A stretch of DNA of 64,000 nucleotides from positions 62,001 to 126,000 of the forward strand of contig NZ_PPPU01000006.1 in assembly GCF_006483455.1 (NCBI RefSeq), read 5' to 3'. The stretch comes from Methylomonas koyamae (GTDB lineage: Bacteria; Pseudomonadota; Gammaproteobacteria; Methylococcales; Methylomonadaceae). Positions 1 through 7,663 of this stretch are shown piece by piece (positions within the stretch are counted from its first letter, which is position 1; each line of letters opens with the position of its first letter). Position numbers and translations under genes: made by a program. The notes beneath the pieces are model-generated. The model saw only the letters and a program-made list of their open reading frames with translations, was not told the origin of the DNA and searched no databases.

Positions 1-152
1 CCGACACGGATAAAGCAACTTACGTGACGATGGAATGGGTCGGCGAGCCGGGCTCCAACTTTAAAACCGCATCCTGCACGCTGCATTTGTCGCTGGGCGG
101 CGTATCGAAGTTGATCATCGACGATAAAGTTCTGATCGACAAGAAAATTTAA
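1..152 (+). CDS. C-terminal end of an unidentified protein (partial)
   Basis: An open frame enters from the left edge and stops with TAA at 150-152, giving 49 residues that end DDKVLIDKKI. The residues alternate like beta strands and include one Cys. There is no recognisable motif and the start lies outside the window, so the function cannot be named. A strong hairpin begins seven bases after the stop, which supports this being the true end of a gene. Confidence 0.6.
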   Translation, partial: DTDKATYVTMEWVGEPGSNFKTASCTLHLSLGGVSKLIIDDKVLIDKKI

Positions 153-158
153 GTGCGG

Positions 159-190
159 ACGGCGTTTATGCGTTTTTGCGTAAACGCCGT
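159..190 (+). terminator. Hairpin after the first gene, probable terminator
   Basis: Arms ACGGCGTTTA (159-168) and TAAACGCCGT (181-190) are perfectly complementary. The 12 bases between them can extend the stem with GC pairs and wobbles around a TTTT loop. It lies 7 bases after a stop codon. There is no long T-run after it, so it is a terminator or 3' stabilising hairpin rather than a textbook intrinsic terminator. Nothing else is seen up to the next gene at 427. Confidence 0.5.
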
Positions 191-426
191 TTCCGTATCG
201 GCCGGTTCCGCGTGGTTTTTGCCGAAGCGGGGCCGTCTTACAACTTGCAAGCTGCTAATTTGCTAGCCTTTCGCCCTTTTTCCAGTACCGCGGATTCGGC
301 CGGAGCGATCCGGATTAACCGAATTGTCGCGCATTTCGTCCAAAATACGGGCGACGTTAGCCTGATCCTTGCTGCTGCAGCCGAGTTCTTACGTAGTCCC
401 GTTCGTAATTTAAGAGGTGAATCGAT

Positions 427-753
427 ATGGCGGATAACACCGTCCACAAAGGTATTTTAAAAACCTGGAAAGACGATAGAGGTTTTGGCTTTATTCAGCC
501 GGATGGCGGCGATAAGGATATTTTTATTCATATTTCTTCGCTGAAAGGCATGGCGCGGCGGCCGCAACGCGGCGATGTGATCGTTTACCGCGTGGCCCGC
601 GAAGCCGACGGTAAATTGAAGGCGGTTGACGCCAGCATCGAAGGCGTTGCCTATCAGGCCGCACCTTCCAAGCCCGTTAAATTCTGGCGTTGGCTGGTTG
701 CGTTGTTGCTGGGGTTGATCAGCGCCGCGGCCGCCGCCTATTTCTACCGGTAA
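427..753 (+). CDS. Cold-shock domain protein with a C-terminal membrane anchor
   Basis: 108 residues. Residues 5-70 form a cold-shock (OB-fold, nucleic-acid-binding) domain: the RNP1-like DRGFGFI and the RNP2-like DIFIHIS are visible. Residues 83-106 are a single hydrophobic segment (WLVALLLGLISAAAAAYF), so the binding domain is probably held at the inner membrane. This architecture is known in small CSD proteins, often fused to DUF1294-like membrane parts. Here only one helix is present. An AAGAGGTG ribosome-binding site precedes the ATG. An RNA- or DNA-binding role is family knowledge; the target is unknown. Confidence 0.85.
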   Translation: MADNTVHKGILKTWKDDRGFGFIQPDGGDKDIFIHISSLKGMARRPQRGDVIVYRVAREADGKLKAVDASIEGVAYQAAPSKPVKFWRWLVALLLGLISAAAAAYFYR

Positions 754-805
754 CCCGGCCTGCCGGCGCATTACCGCACTATTTACTGGATTCCAGGGAT
801 TACAG

Positions 806-1435
806 ATGGATTGGCTACATTATCTGCTCGACGTTTTGTTACACATTGATAAACATCTGGCCGAATTGATCGGCGAATACGGTGCAGTCACCTACGCGAT
901 CTTGTTTGCTGTGATCTTTGTCGAAACCGGTTTCGTGGTGATGCCGTTTCTGCCGGGCGATTCGCTGCTGTTTGCCGCCGGAGCCTTTGTCGCGGTCGAT
1001 GCGCTGAATCTGCCGATGCTGCTCGGCATCATGAGCGTTGCCGCGGTCCTGGGTGACACGGTGAATTATTGGATCGGGCGTAGCGTCGGTAAACGCGCTT
1101 ACTCGTTGAGCTGGGTCAATCGGCAACATCTGGAGCGGGCGCAGACCTTTTACGAAACTTACGGCGCGAAGACGATTGTGTTGGCGCGTTTCGTGCCGAT
1201 CGTCCGCACCTTTGCCCCGTTCGTCGCCGGAATCGGCCGCATGCCGTACGGTTATTTCTTCCTTTACAACGTCGTGGGTGGCTTGGCCTGGGTCTTGATT
1301 TGCGTGTTTGCCGGCTATTTTTTCGGCAACATTCCGCTCATCAAACAAAATTTCGAACTGGCAATCCTGGCTATCGTGCTGTTGTCGATCACGCCTATCG
1401 CCGTCGAACTTTTGAAAGCGCGTAAGCAGCCCTAA
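806..1435 (+). CDS. DedA family membrane protein
   Basis: 209 residues, the usual size of DedA/SNARE-associated (COG0586) inner-membrane proteins. Typical family signatures are an acidic/glycine stretch with PFLPGDSLLFAAG near residue 50 and the charged FVPIVRTFAPFVAG motif near residue 130. Several hydrophobic segments surround them. DedA proteins are linked to membrane lipid homeostasis and proton-motive-force-dependent transport, with undecaprenyl-phosphate or phospholipid translocation proposed for relatives. The specific substrate cannot be read here. It lies between the cold-shock protein and the AI-2E family permease, all on the plus strand with short gaps. Confidence 0.9.
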   Translation: MDWLHYLLDVLLHIDKHLAELIGEYGAVTYAILFAVIFVETGFVVMPFLPGDSLLFAAGAFVAVDALNLPMLLGIMSVAAVLGDTVNYWIGRSVGKRAYSLSWVNRQHLERAQTFYETYGAKTIVLARFVPIVRTFAPFVAGIGRMPYGYFFLYNVVGGLAWVLICVFAGYFFGNIPLIKQNFELAILAIVLLSITPIAVELLKARKQP

Positions 1436-1459
1436 AACTGAATTCAGCGGAGAAACGGT

Positions 1460-2533
1460 ATGGAGATGAGCGATTCGCAGAAGTGGTTGTTATTGGCCTT
1501 TGTCGCTGGATTCGGCGGGTTGCTCTATTTGCTGGCTCCGGTATTGATGCCGTTTGCGGTCGCCGCGATTCTGGCTTATCTGGGCGATCCTTTGGTCGAT
1601 CGTTTGGAAACCCTGGAATTGCGCGGCTGGCGCCTCAATCGCACCCTGGCGGTGATCGTGGTGTTTTCCGGCATCATTTTTACCATCGCCGCCTTGCTGG
1701 TCGTGATTATTCCGGCGCTCGAATACCAGATCGGCGAGTTCATCGATAAACTGCCGTCCTATTTGAATTGGATCAACAAAGCCGTAATTCCCGATCTGCA
1801 GAAGTACTTCGGCCGCAGCATCCGCCCGCTGCGCGAAGAGCAACTGCTGAATATGATCCGGAATCACTGGCAAAATGGCGGCGTCGGCGAAAACCTGCTC
1901 GAATCGGTGTCGCATTCCGGCGCGGTGCTGATCGGTTGGGTCATGAACTTGGTCTTGATTCCGGTCATCACCTTTTATTTGCTGCGCGACTGGGACGAAC
2001 TGGTTAAAAGGATTCATGACCTGTTCCCGCGCCGCGCGGCCGGCACCGTGGCTAAACTGGCCGCGGAAGCCGACGACGTGTTGGGAGCGTTCATGCGCGG
2101 CCAGTTTTACGTGATGCTGGCTTTGGGCGGCATCTATAGCTTTGGGTTGTGGTTGGTCGATTTGGAATTAGCCCTGGTCATCGGCATGATGGCCGGGTTG
2201 GTCAGTTTCGTACCCTATATGGGAGCGATTACCGGCATCGTGTTTGCCTGCATTTCGGCTTTGCTGCAATTTCAGGACGCAATGCATTTGCTTCCGGTCC
2301 TGATCGTGTTCGCCGTCGGCCAAAGCATCGAAGGCATGCTGCTGACGCCTTGGCTGGTCGGTAACAAGATCGGCCTGCACCCGGTCGCGGTGATGTTTGC
2401 GGTGATGGCCGGCGGCCGTTTGTTCGGGTTTTTGGGGGTGTTGCTGGCTTTGCCGGTGGCATCGGTGGTGATGGTGTTGCTGCGCCACATCCACGAGCGC
2501 TATACCTTTAGCGGTTTCTACAGCAACGGTTAG
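1460..2533 (+). CDS. AI-2E family (PerM/YdiK-like) membrane protein
   Basis: 357 residues with about seven or eight hydrophobic segments, in the pattern of COG0628 proteins: paired helices at the N-terminus, a soluble amphipathic insert (about 75-150) and a helical bundle at the C-terminus containing GMLLTPWLVG and the LLALPVA-type end. Members export or take up small molecules (TqsA affects AI-2 export in E. coli), and many others are cation/proton antiporter-like or unassigned. A GGAGAAACGGT stretch precedes the ATG. The TTG start of the next gene is only 5 bases after this stop, so the two are probably co-translated. Confidence 0.88.
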   Translation: MEMSDSQKWLLLAFVAGFGGLLYLLAPVLMPFAVAAILAYLGDPLVDRLETLELRGWRLNRTLAVIVVFSGIIFTIAALLVVIIPALEYQIGEFIDKLPSYLNWINKAVIPDLQKYFGRSIRPLREEQLLNMIRNHWQNGGVGENLLESVSHSGAVLIGWVMNLVLIPVITFYLLRDWDELVKRIHDLFPRRAAGTVAKLAAEADDVLGAFMRGQFYVMLALGGIYSFGLWLVDLELALVIGMMAGLVSFVPYMGAITGIVFACISALLQFQDAMHLLPVLIVFAVGQSIEGMLLTPWLVGNKIGLHPVAVMFAVMAGGRLFGFLGVLLALPVASVVMVLLRHIHERYTFSGFYSNG

Positions 2534-2538
2534 CCGCT

Positions 2539-3315
2539 TTGCGCTTCCGGCCGGCGTTCGCGATATTCTGCTTGGCGGCGGCGTTGCCGGCCGCTGCCGG
2601 CGACCTGCGCCGCGAGCAGGATTACGCCGAACAAATTCAACGGCAATTGGCCGCGGGACGCGTGGTTTGGCTGCAGAGCCCGCGCCAGCCTTTTCTTGGG
2701 CTCTATACCGATGCCGAAAAATCCGACAACCGTAACGCGGTAATCGTATTGCACGACATGGGCGGCCATCCGGACCAAAGTCCGGTGATTCGCGGATTGC
2801 GCGCCGCCTTGCCGAAACACGGCTGGGCAACCTTCTCATTACAAATGCCGGTGCAGGAAATCGGCGCGAGTTTCGACGATTACATTGTGCTGTTCGACGA
2901 CGCGGCGGCACGCATCGATGCCGCGGTGGCCTATTTGCAGCAAGGCGGTGCCAAACGCATCGCCGTCGTCGGTTACGGCGTCGGTGCGGCAATGGCGCTT
3001 TATCGGCTCAGCACCAAACCGGACGGTATCATGGCGTTCGCGGCTATTAGTCTGCCGTTCGGCGATAATCGTTTACCGCAGGCGCAAAGCCTGGAGCAAA
3101 TCAAAAACATTGGCCTGCCGTTTCTGGATGTCTATGCCGAATTCGACGTCGCGGCGGTGGTCGATAGCGCCTGGCAACGGCGCATGGCCGCAAAGGATAA
3201 TCCGGTGTACCGGCAAATCCGGATGGAAGGCGAAGGGCACGCATACCAACACGACGACAATCTGCTGATAAAGCGGGTTTACGCTTGGCTGACACTGACG
3301 GCCAACGAAAAATAA
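2539..3315 (+). CDS. DUF3530 family periplasmic alpha/beta-hydrolase-like protein
   Basis: 258 residues from a TTG codon five bases after the previous stop. This start gives a good signal peptide (RFRPAFAIFCLAAALPAAAG, cleavage after about residue 21); later starts would lose it. The core has an alpha/beta-hydrolase look: VIVLHDMGGHPDQ near residue 70, and VVGYGVGAAMAL near 150, where the usual nucleophile elbow GxSxG reads GYGVG and lacks the serine. A C-terminal GEGHAYQ could hold the histidine. The family is named but uncharacterised. The missing nucleophile suggests a non-hydrolytic or divergent member. Confidence 0.8.
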   Translation: MRFRPAFAIFCLAAALPAAAGDLRREQDYAEQIQRQLAAGRVVWLQSPRQPFLGLYTDAEKSDNRNAVIVLHDMGGHPDQSPVIRGLRAALPKHGWATFSLQMPVQEIGASFDDYIVLFDDAAARIDAAVAYLQQGGAKRIAVVGYGVGAAMALYRLSTKPDGIMAFAAISLPFGDNRLPQAQSLEQIKNIGLPFLDVYAEFDVAAVVDSAWQRRMAAKDNPVYRQIRMEGEGHAYQHDDNLLIKRVYAWLTLTANEK

Positions 3316-3340
3316 TCATAACCACCACAGGGGAAAGCCG

Positions 3341-3580
3341 ATGCTATTTAACGATGAACTGGTTGCGGAAATCCGGTTTCTATCGCTGTTCAATTTGGCC
3401 AGCGCACAAGAAGGCGTCAAGGTGCACGGCAATGCCGATCCGGCATTGATCGAAGCGGCCCGGCGCTTATTCGACAAAGGGTTGATTTCGCAGGCCGACG
3501 GCGGCTATTTGACCGATTTGGGCATAGAAGCTGCGGAACATGTCCAGCGGGCCTTGGCCGTATTGGCAACAGCGCCTTAA
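3341..3580 (+). CDS. TIGR02647-type conserved small protein
   Basis: 79 residues. The pattern of an N-terminal LFNxxxAQEGxKVH followed by a DKGLISQADGGYLTDLGxEAAEH ending matches, from memory, the small gammaproteobacterial family TIGR02647, described only as a DNA-associated or hypothetical protein. The second half resembles a small winged-helix hairpin. An AGGGGAAAG ribosome site precedes the ATG. Its stop codon interlocks with the stop of the convergent gene on the other strand (3577-3580). Confidence 0.75.
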   Translation: MLFNDELVAEIRFLSLFNLASAQEGVKVHGNADPALIEAARRLFDKGLISQADGGYLTDLGIEAAEHVQRALAVLATAP

Positions 3581-3942
3581 AGGCCCAATTCGAACAGCCA
3601 TATCAGCGAGATGAAGCCGACCAGCGCTACCAAAACGCTCAAGGCGATGAAACGTAGCGGGCGGGCCAAATTGTGGCGCCAGAACCCGGCGGCTTCGCCG
3701 CTGTTTTTCAGGGCCTGGTAATGCGCACGTTGGGTCAGCGCACGTTGGGTTTGGTAGTGTTCGAACAAGTCGTCAGCGAGTTGCCGATCCTGGTCGCGGT
3801 ATAGCCAGATCGCCGGCAACGAGGTGCCCCAGGTGCCGGCCGAGGTCTCGTAAAAGTCGATGTCGTTATCGATCAGCAATTGTCGGACGTCCTCGATTTC
3901 ATCGGCCGGGACGCCGCGTAACGAAAAAAATAATATCGCCAT
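3577..3942 (-). CDS. DUF6164-like membrane-anchored protein
   Basis: 121 residues from the ATG at 3942. An upstream in-frame start at 4059 would add 39 residues without family resemblance and is not used. The N-terminal part (LFFSLRGVPADEIEDVRQLL) is a small ACT/DUF2007-like alpha/beta unit; residues 95-118 form one hydrophobic segment at the C-terminus. It is probably an inner-membrane protein with a short cytoplasmic sensory-type domain. No catalytic motif is visible. It is convergent with the preceding plus-strand gene, with overlapping stop codons. Confidence 0.7.
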   Translation of the reverse strand: MAILFFSLRGVPADEIEDVRQLLIDNDIDFYETSAGTWGTSLPAIWLYRDQDRQLADDLFEHYQTQRALTQRAHYQALKNSGEAAGFWRHNLARPLRFIALSVLVALVGFISLIWLFELGL

Positions 3943-4064
3943 AACCGCAGAGTTTAAGTTGGGAGGGACTATTATAAGCCAGCAGCCCACGTTAGCCGCT
4001 CGGCCGCTCAATAGCCGCGGCCACTTGGCGTAAGCGCAAATCATCCGTTCGATAGCCACTAATC

Positions 4065-5738
4065 ATGCAAACAGTAATTGTCTTTTTCAGGGATGCCGGC
4101 CCCGACGCCGAAGTCGATCACTTGGAGCGCCAGATCATCGGCCAAGGCTACATTTGTCAGCCGGCTACCAGCGATGCGGAAGTGTTGGCCTTGGTCGAAT
4201 CGCAGCCGATCGATTTGGTGATCGTGGCTTGCCGCCACTGGCATTGGCAGGCATTGGCGGAGGTGCGCGAGGCTGCAGACAACTATTTGCCTATCGTGTT
4301 AATCAGCGAGTCGATTAGCGATAACTTGTTGGAGCGTTGCGCCACGGTTGATATCGATACGGTATTGTGTCGGCCGGTAAACTTCGGTTTGTTATTGTTC
4401 AAGATTCGGTCATCGTTACGTTTGAGCGAATTGTACCGGCGCGAACGGGAGCAGAAAAACCGGTTATTGGACTATTGGCAGATGTCCGATCTCGAGCAAG
4501 AGGTTGCAGCCAAATTGTTCAACAGCGTACTGAAAGCCGATTTTCTGGAAACCGACGCGGTTAGTGTGTCGATGTCGCCGATGGCCTTGTTCAACGGCGA
4601 TTTGGTATTGGTGGCGAAAACGCCGGAAAACCATTTGCACCTGTTGCTGGGCGATTTTACCGGCCACGGCTTGGCGGCGTCGATAGCGGCGACGCCGCTG
4701 GCGGACATCTTTTACGGGATGACCCGCAAAGGCTTCGACATCAGCGAGATCGTGGTGGAGGTCAACACCAAGCTTCACCGGATGCTGCCGGCTAACCGGT
4801 TCTTGGCGGCGACTCTGGTGGCGTTATACCCCGAAGATTCGATGTTAAAAACCATTACTTGCGGTTTGCCGGACCACTACCTGGTCCATCGAGTCGATAA
4901 AAGCTATCGGGCCATCCGCTCCTCCAATATTCCGCTGGGGATTCAGGCCGTTATCGAGCCCGATGTCCAACTGCATCGCGTCGGCGAGCATGAAAGTTTG
5001 TATTTGCTGACCGACGGTGTGTTCGAGGCGGAGAATGCAAGCAACGAGTTGTTCGGCGCCGAGCGTGTGTTGCAGGCGATTCTGGAAAGCCGGGACAGCG
5101 ACTTCGACATATTACAACGCCGGCTGGCGGAACATACCGGCGGAGCCGAGCGCAAAGACGACAACACGATGGTGGTGTTGCGTTGCGCGGTCGATAGCGT
5201 GCCGTGGGCCGGCAGTCAGGTCCAGGCCGCCGGGCATAAATTAGCGGCGATGACCTGGAAACAGATGATGGAATTCGACATCGACAGCCTGCGTTGTACC
5301 AACCCGGTGCCGGTGATCGTAAACACCTTGACTGAATTGCAAGGCCTGCAGCGCCATCGGCAAGCGATATTTCTGATCGTGACCGAATTGTTCGCCAATG
5401 CCCTGGATCATGGCGTGCTGAAGTTGGATTCCGCCGAGAAAACTACCCCGGAAGGCTTCCTGCGGTTTTACGAATTGAAACAACAGCGCCTACAAACGCT
5501 GAGCGACGGCAAAATCCGTTTGTTTTTCTCCCATCGTCCCACCGAGACCGGCGGGCGGCTGATCGTCAAGGTCGCCGACAGCGGCAGCGGATTCGACTGG
5601 CGCCGCCACCGCACCGATTTACAACACAATGCCGGCTATAGCGGACGCGGTATTGCACTTCTGGAAAAACTTTGTAGCAGCGTGACCTACCACGGACGCG
5701 GCAACCGGGTCACAGTTGCGTTCGATTGGCAGGCCTGA
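4065..5738 (+). CDS. Receiver-like / PP2C (SpoIIE) phosphatase / HATPase regulator
   Basis: 557 residues in three parts. Residues 1-122 are a receiver fold, but the phospho-acceptor position reads DLVIVACRHW, with no Asp, and the conserved Lys before Pro is Arg103, so it cannot work as a normal receiver. Residues 165-385 are a PP2C/SpoIIE phosphatase with GDFTGHG (Asp197), TDGVFE and the KDDNTMVVL metal-binding end. Residues 400-557 are a GHKL/HATPase_c_2 domain (TELFANALDHG, ADSGSGFDW, GRGIALLEKL). Such RsbU/RsbW-type fusions run partner-switching control through anti-sigma-factor antagonists. No STAS partner is encoded next to it. A short receiver-HATPase relative lies at 21717. Confidence 0.88.
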   Translation: MQTVIVFFRDAGPDAEVDHLERQIIGQGYICQPATSDAEVLALVESQPIDLVIVACRHWHWQALAEVREAADNYLPIVLISESISDNLLERCATVDIDTVLCRPVNFGLLLFKIRSSLRLSELYRREREQKNRLLDYWQMSDLEQEVAAKLFNSVLKADFLETDAVSVSMSPMALFNGDLVLVAKTPENHLHLLLGDFTGHGLAASIAATPLADIFYGMTRKGFDISEIVVEVNTKLHRMLPANRFLAATLVALYPEDSMLKTITCGLPDHYLVHRVDKSYRAIRSSNIPLGIQAVIEPDVQLHRVGEHESLYLLTDGVFEAENASNELFGAERVLQAILESRDSDFDILQRRLAEHTGGAERKDDNTMVVLRCAVDSVPWAGSQVQAAGHKLAAMTWKQMMEFDIDSLRCTNPVPVIVNTLTELQGLQRHRQAIFLIVTELFANALDHGVLKLDSAEKTTPEGFLRFYELKQQRLQTLSDGKIRLFFSHRPTETGGRLIVKVADSGSGFDWRRHRTDLQHNAGYSGRGIALLEKLCSSVTYHGRGNRVTVAFDWQA

Positions 5739-5748
5739 CTAAGGCCTG
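5730..5748. terminator. Hairpin between convergent genes
   Basis: CAGGCC (5730-5735) and GGCCTG (5743-5748) form a 6-bp stem around a 7-base loop. The hairpin spans the stop codon of the phosphatase regulator and abuts the mutM stop. The convergent arrangement suggests a shared bidirectional terminator, though there is no strong T-run. Confidence 0.4.
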
Positions 5749-6564
5749 TCAGCTTTGGCAGCGGCTACAGTAGTAGCTGGCGCGCTGGCTGATTTTCGAA
5801 TGCTGTATCGGTTCGGCGCAGGTCCGGCAAGGTGCGCCGTCGCGGTCGTAGACGGCCAATGCCTGTTTGAAGTAGCCGGGCTTGCCCTCGGCATTGGTAA
5901 AGTCGCGCAAGGTGGTGCCGCCCTGTTCGATGGCCTGGCCCAGCACGGTCTTGATCGCCGCGGCCAGACGTTCGAATTCGGCCCGTTGCAAACTTCCGGC
6001 GGCGCGGGTGGGCAACACGCCGGCCAGAAACAACGACTCGCTGGCGTAGATATTGCCGACTCCGACCACGATATGGCTGTCCATGATTAGGCTTTTGATG
6101 CACGCCGTCCGTTGGCCGGCGCGGCGTTGCAGGTATTCCGCATCGAAGTCGGCCGACAATGGCTCCGGCCCGAGCTTTGCCAGCAGCGGATGCTGCAGCG
6201 GATCGGCGGAAGTCCACAGTGCCGCGCCGAATTTGCGCTGGTCGTTGAAGCGTAGCACGGTATCGTCGGCAAACACGAAATCGAGATGGTCATGTTTGCC
6301 CGGAATTTGTTGTGGATTGGTGATTCGCAAATTGCCGGACATGCCCAAATGCAGAATCAGCGTTCCGGTCTCGGCGCCCAGTAGCAAGTATTTGCCGCGG
6401 CGCTCGACCGCATTCAGGCGCTGGCCGGCCAGAACCGCCGGCAGGTCGACAGGAACCGGCCAGCGCAAGCGCGATTCTCGTACCTCTACCGTTTTAAACG
6501 TTTTGCCCAGAATGTGCGGTGCGATACCGCGCCGGCTGGTTTCGACCTCGGGTAATTCCGGCAT
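5749..6564 (-). CDS. mutM: Formamidopyrimidine-DNA glycosylase (MutM/Fpg)
   Basis: 271 residues, normal for the family. The mature N-terminus PELPEVET supplies the catalytic proline (after Met removal) and the Glu. The C-terminus ends in the zinc finger CxxC-x16-CxxC (CRTCAEPI...YYCSRCQS). The H2TH helix region contains VVGVGNIYASE. The enzyme removes 8-oxoguanine and FaPy lesions and nicks the strand by beta,delta-elimination. It starts 9 bases after hflD ends, on the same strand. Confidence 0.97.
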   Translation of the reverse strand: MPELPEVETSRRGIAPHILGKTFKTVEVRESRLRWPVPVDLPAVLAGQRLNAVERRGKYLLLGAETGTLILHLGMSGNLRITNPQQIPGKHDHLDFVFADDTVLRFNDQRKFGAALWTSADPLQHPLLAKLGPEPLSADFDAEYLQRRAGQRTACIKSLIMDSHIVVGVGNIYASESLFLAGVLPTRAAGSLQRAEFERLAAAIKTVLGQAIEQGGTTLRDFTNAEGKPGYFKQALAVYDRDGAPCRTCAEPIQHSKISQRASYYCSRCQS

Positions 6565-6573
6565 GGTGCTGCG

Positions 6574-7197
6574 TTAGATTTGCGTTAACAGGAACTCGGC
6601 TTCGTGGCGAATTTTCTGCCGCGCCAATAGCAGCTTCCAGCGGCTACCGCCGCATTGGCGCCACAGGTGGGCAGAGCGGATACCGGACAGCAGTACCGCG
6701 CGAATTTTATTGACCGTGCCTTGGTTGCCCAGATGCTGCGGATCGCCCTGGACCATGATCCGCGGTTGCAGCGTGCTGATGGTGCTGTGGTAGACGTCGG
6801 CCAGATTCGCCAGTACGTTTTCATGCAATACGCCGAAATGTTCGGCCTGGGCCTGAGCCCGACCGATGCCGGTCCGGATGCTGTCCAACATGTCCGGCTT
6901 GCCGGCCAGCCGCTTTTGCAGGTAGACCAGTTGCGCGGCGTACCGGGCTTGTTCCGGATTGGCTGAAGCCCGGCTACCCAACTGGGTCTGCAATTGCTCC
7001 AGGCCGTGGCGGATGCCGGCCAGGCCGCCGTAGACGTCGGCGACGCTATCCGAGTCGATTTTCAAAAGACTGCCGATGCTGGCTTCCAAGGCCCCGCTTT
7101 GGCAGGCACCGGCCGTCGCCAGTTGCTGTACCAGCGAACAGGCTTGGGCGATGCCGGCCAGCGCGATGGTCTGGTTGGTGATCGTGGACAGCGACAT
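6574..7197 (-). CDS. hflD: HflD, high-frequency lysogenisation protein homologue
   Basis: 207 residues from the ATG at 7197; a longer reading would overlap the rhodanese gene. It is all-helical, with the family's NQTIALAGIAQACSLVQQLA start, the ...YAAQLVYLQKRL centre and the IRAVLLSGIRSAHLWRQCGG end. HflD of E. coli is a peripheral membrane protein that binds phage lambda CII. In other species it usually follows mnmA. Here a rhodanese gene precedes it by one base and mutM follows, so the mnmA linkage is lost. Confidence 0.92.
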   Translation of the reverse strand: MSLSTITNQTIALAGIAQACSLVQQLATAGACQSGALEASIGSLLKIDSDSVADVYGGLAGIRHGLEQLQTQLGSRASANPEQARYAAQLVYLQKRLAGKPDMLDSIRTGIGRAQAQAEHFGVLHENVLANLADVYHSTISTLQPRIMVQGDPQHLGNQGTVNKIRAVLLSGIRSAHLWRQCGGSRWKLLLARQKIRHEAEFLLTQI

Positions 7198-7198
7198 A

Positions 7199-7636
7199 TC
7201 AATTGCAGGCGCTGGCCAGACAATCCGGCGCAACCGGCCGGCCGGAGCGGATCCAGGACTGGATGCCGTTATTCAAATGATAAACCTTGGGCATGCCGGG
7301 CTGTTCGCTGAGCATTTTGCCGACTTTGGCGCTACGGTTGCCGGAACGGCACACCAGAATCACCGGTTGGTCGGGCGAGGTTTTCAATTTCTCCAGATCG
7401 GCCAGCCATTTTTGCTGGTCGAATTTGCCGTCGGCATCGAACGATTGCAGCTTGTGGCTGCCCGGAATCAGGCCGGTAGCCTGCCATTCCTGCGGCGTGC
7501 GGATATCCACCACCAGCGCGTTTTGGTTTTGTTGCATCGTACCGAGTTGTTCGGTGTCGAGTTCGCCGAGTTCTGCGGCTTGCAAGCTGGCGGACAATAA
7601 TCCGGCCAGCAAGAAAAAGGGTAATTTTCGTTTCAT
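7199..7636 (-). CDS. Periplasmic single-domain rhodanese
   Basis: 145 residues: a signal peptide (residues 1-20, LPFFLLAGLLSASLQAA) and one rhodanese domain. The active-site loop reads CRSGNRS, with the catalytic Cys in the usual six-residue loop and an Arg following. VVDIRTPQEWQATGLIPGS is the conserved entry motif. It probably transfers sulfane sulfur or handles persulfide/thiosulfate in the periplasm; the acceptor is unknown. It is followed after one base by hflD. Confidence 0.88.
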   Translation of the reverse strand: MKRKLPFFLLAGLLSASLQAAELGELDTEQLGTMQQNQNALVVDIRTPQEWQATGLIPGSHKLQSFDADGKFDQQKWLADLEKLKTSPDQPVILVCRSGNRSAKVGKMLSEQPGMPKVYHLNNGIQSWIRSGRPVAPDCLASACN

Positions 7637-7663
7637 AGTCTATCCATACCAGTCAATTAAGTG

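Noticed and set aside
176-460. 94-codon plus-strand frame before the cold-shock gene
   Set aside because: It begins inside the terminator hairpin, overlaps the cold-shock start and gives Arg-rich, non-family sequence without a ribosome site.
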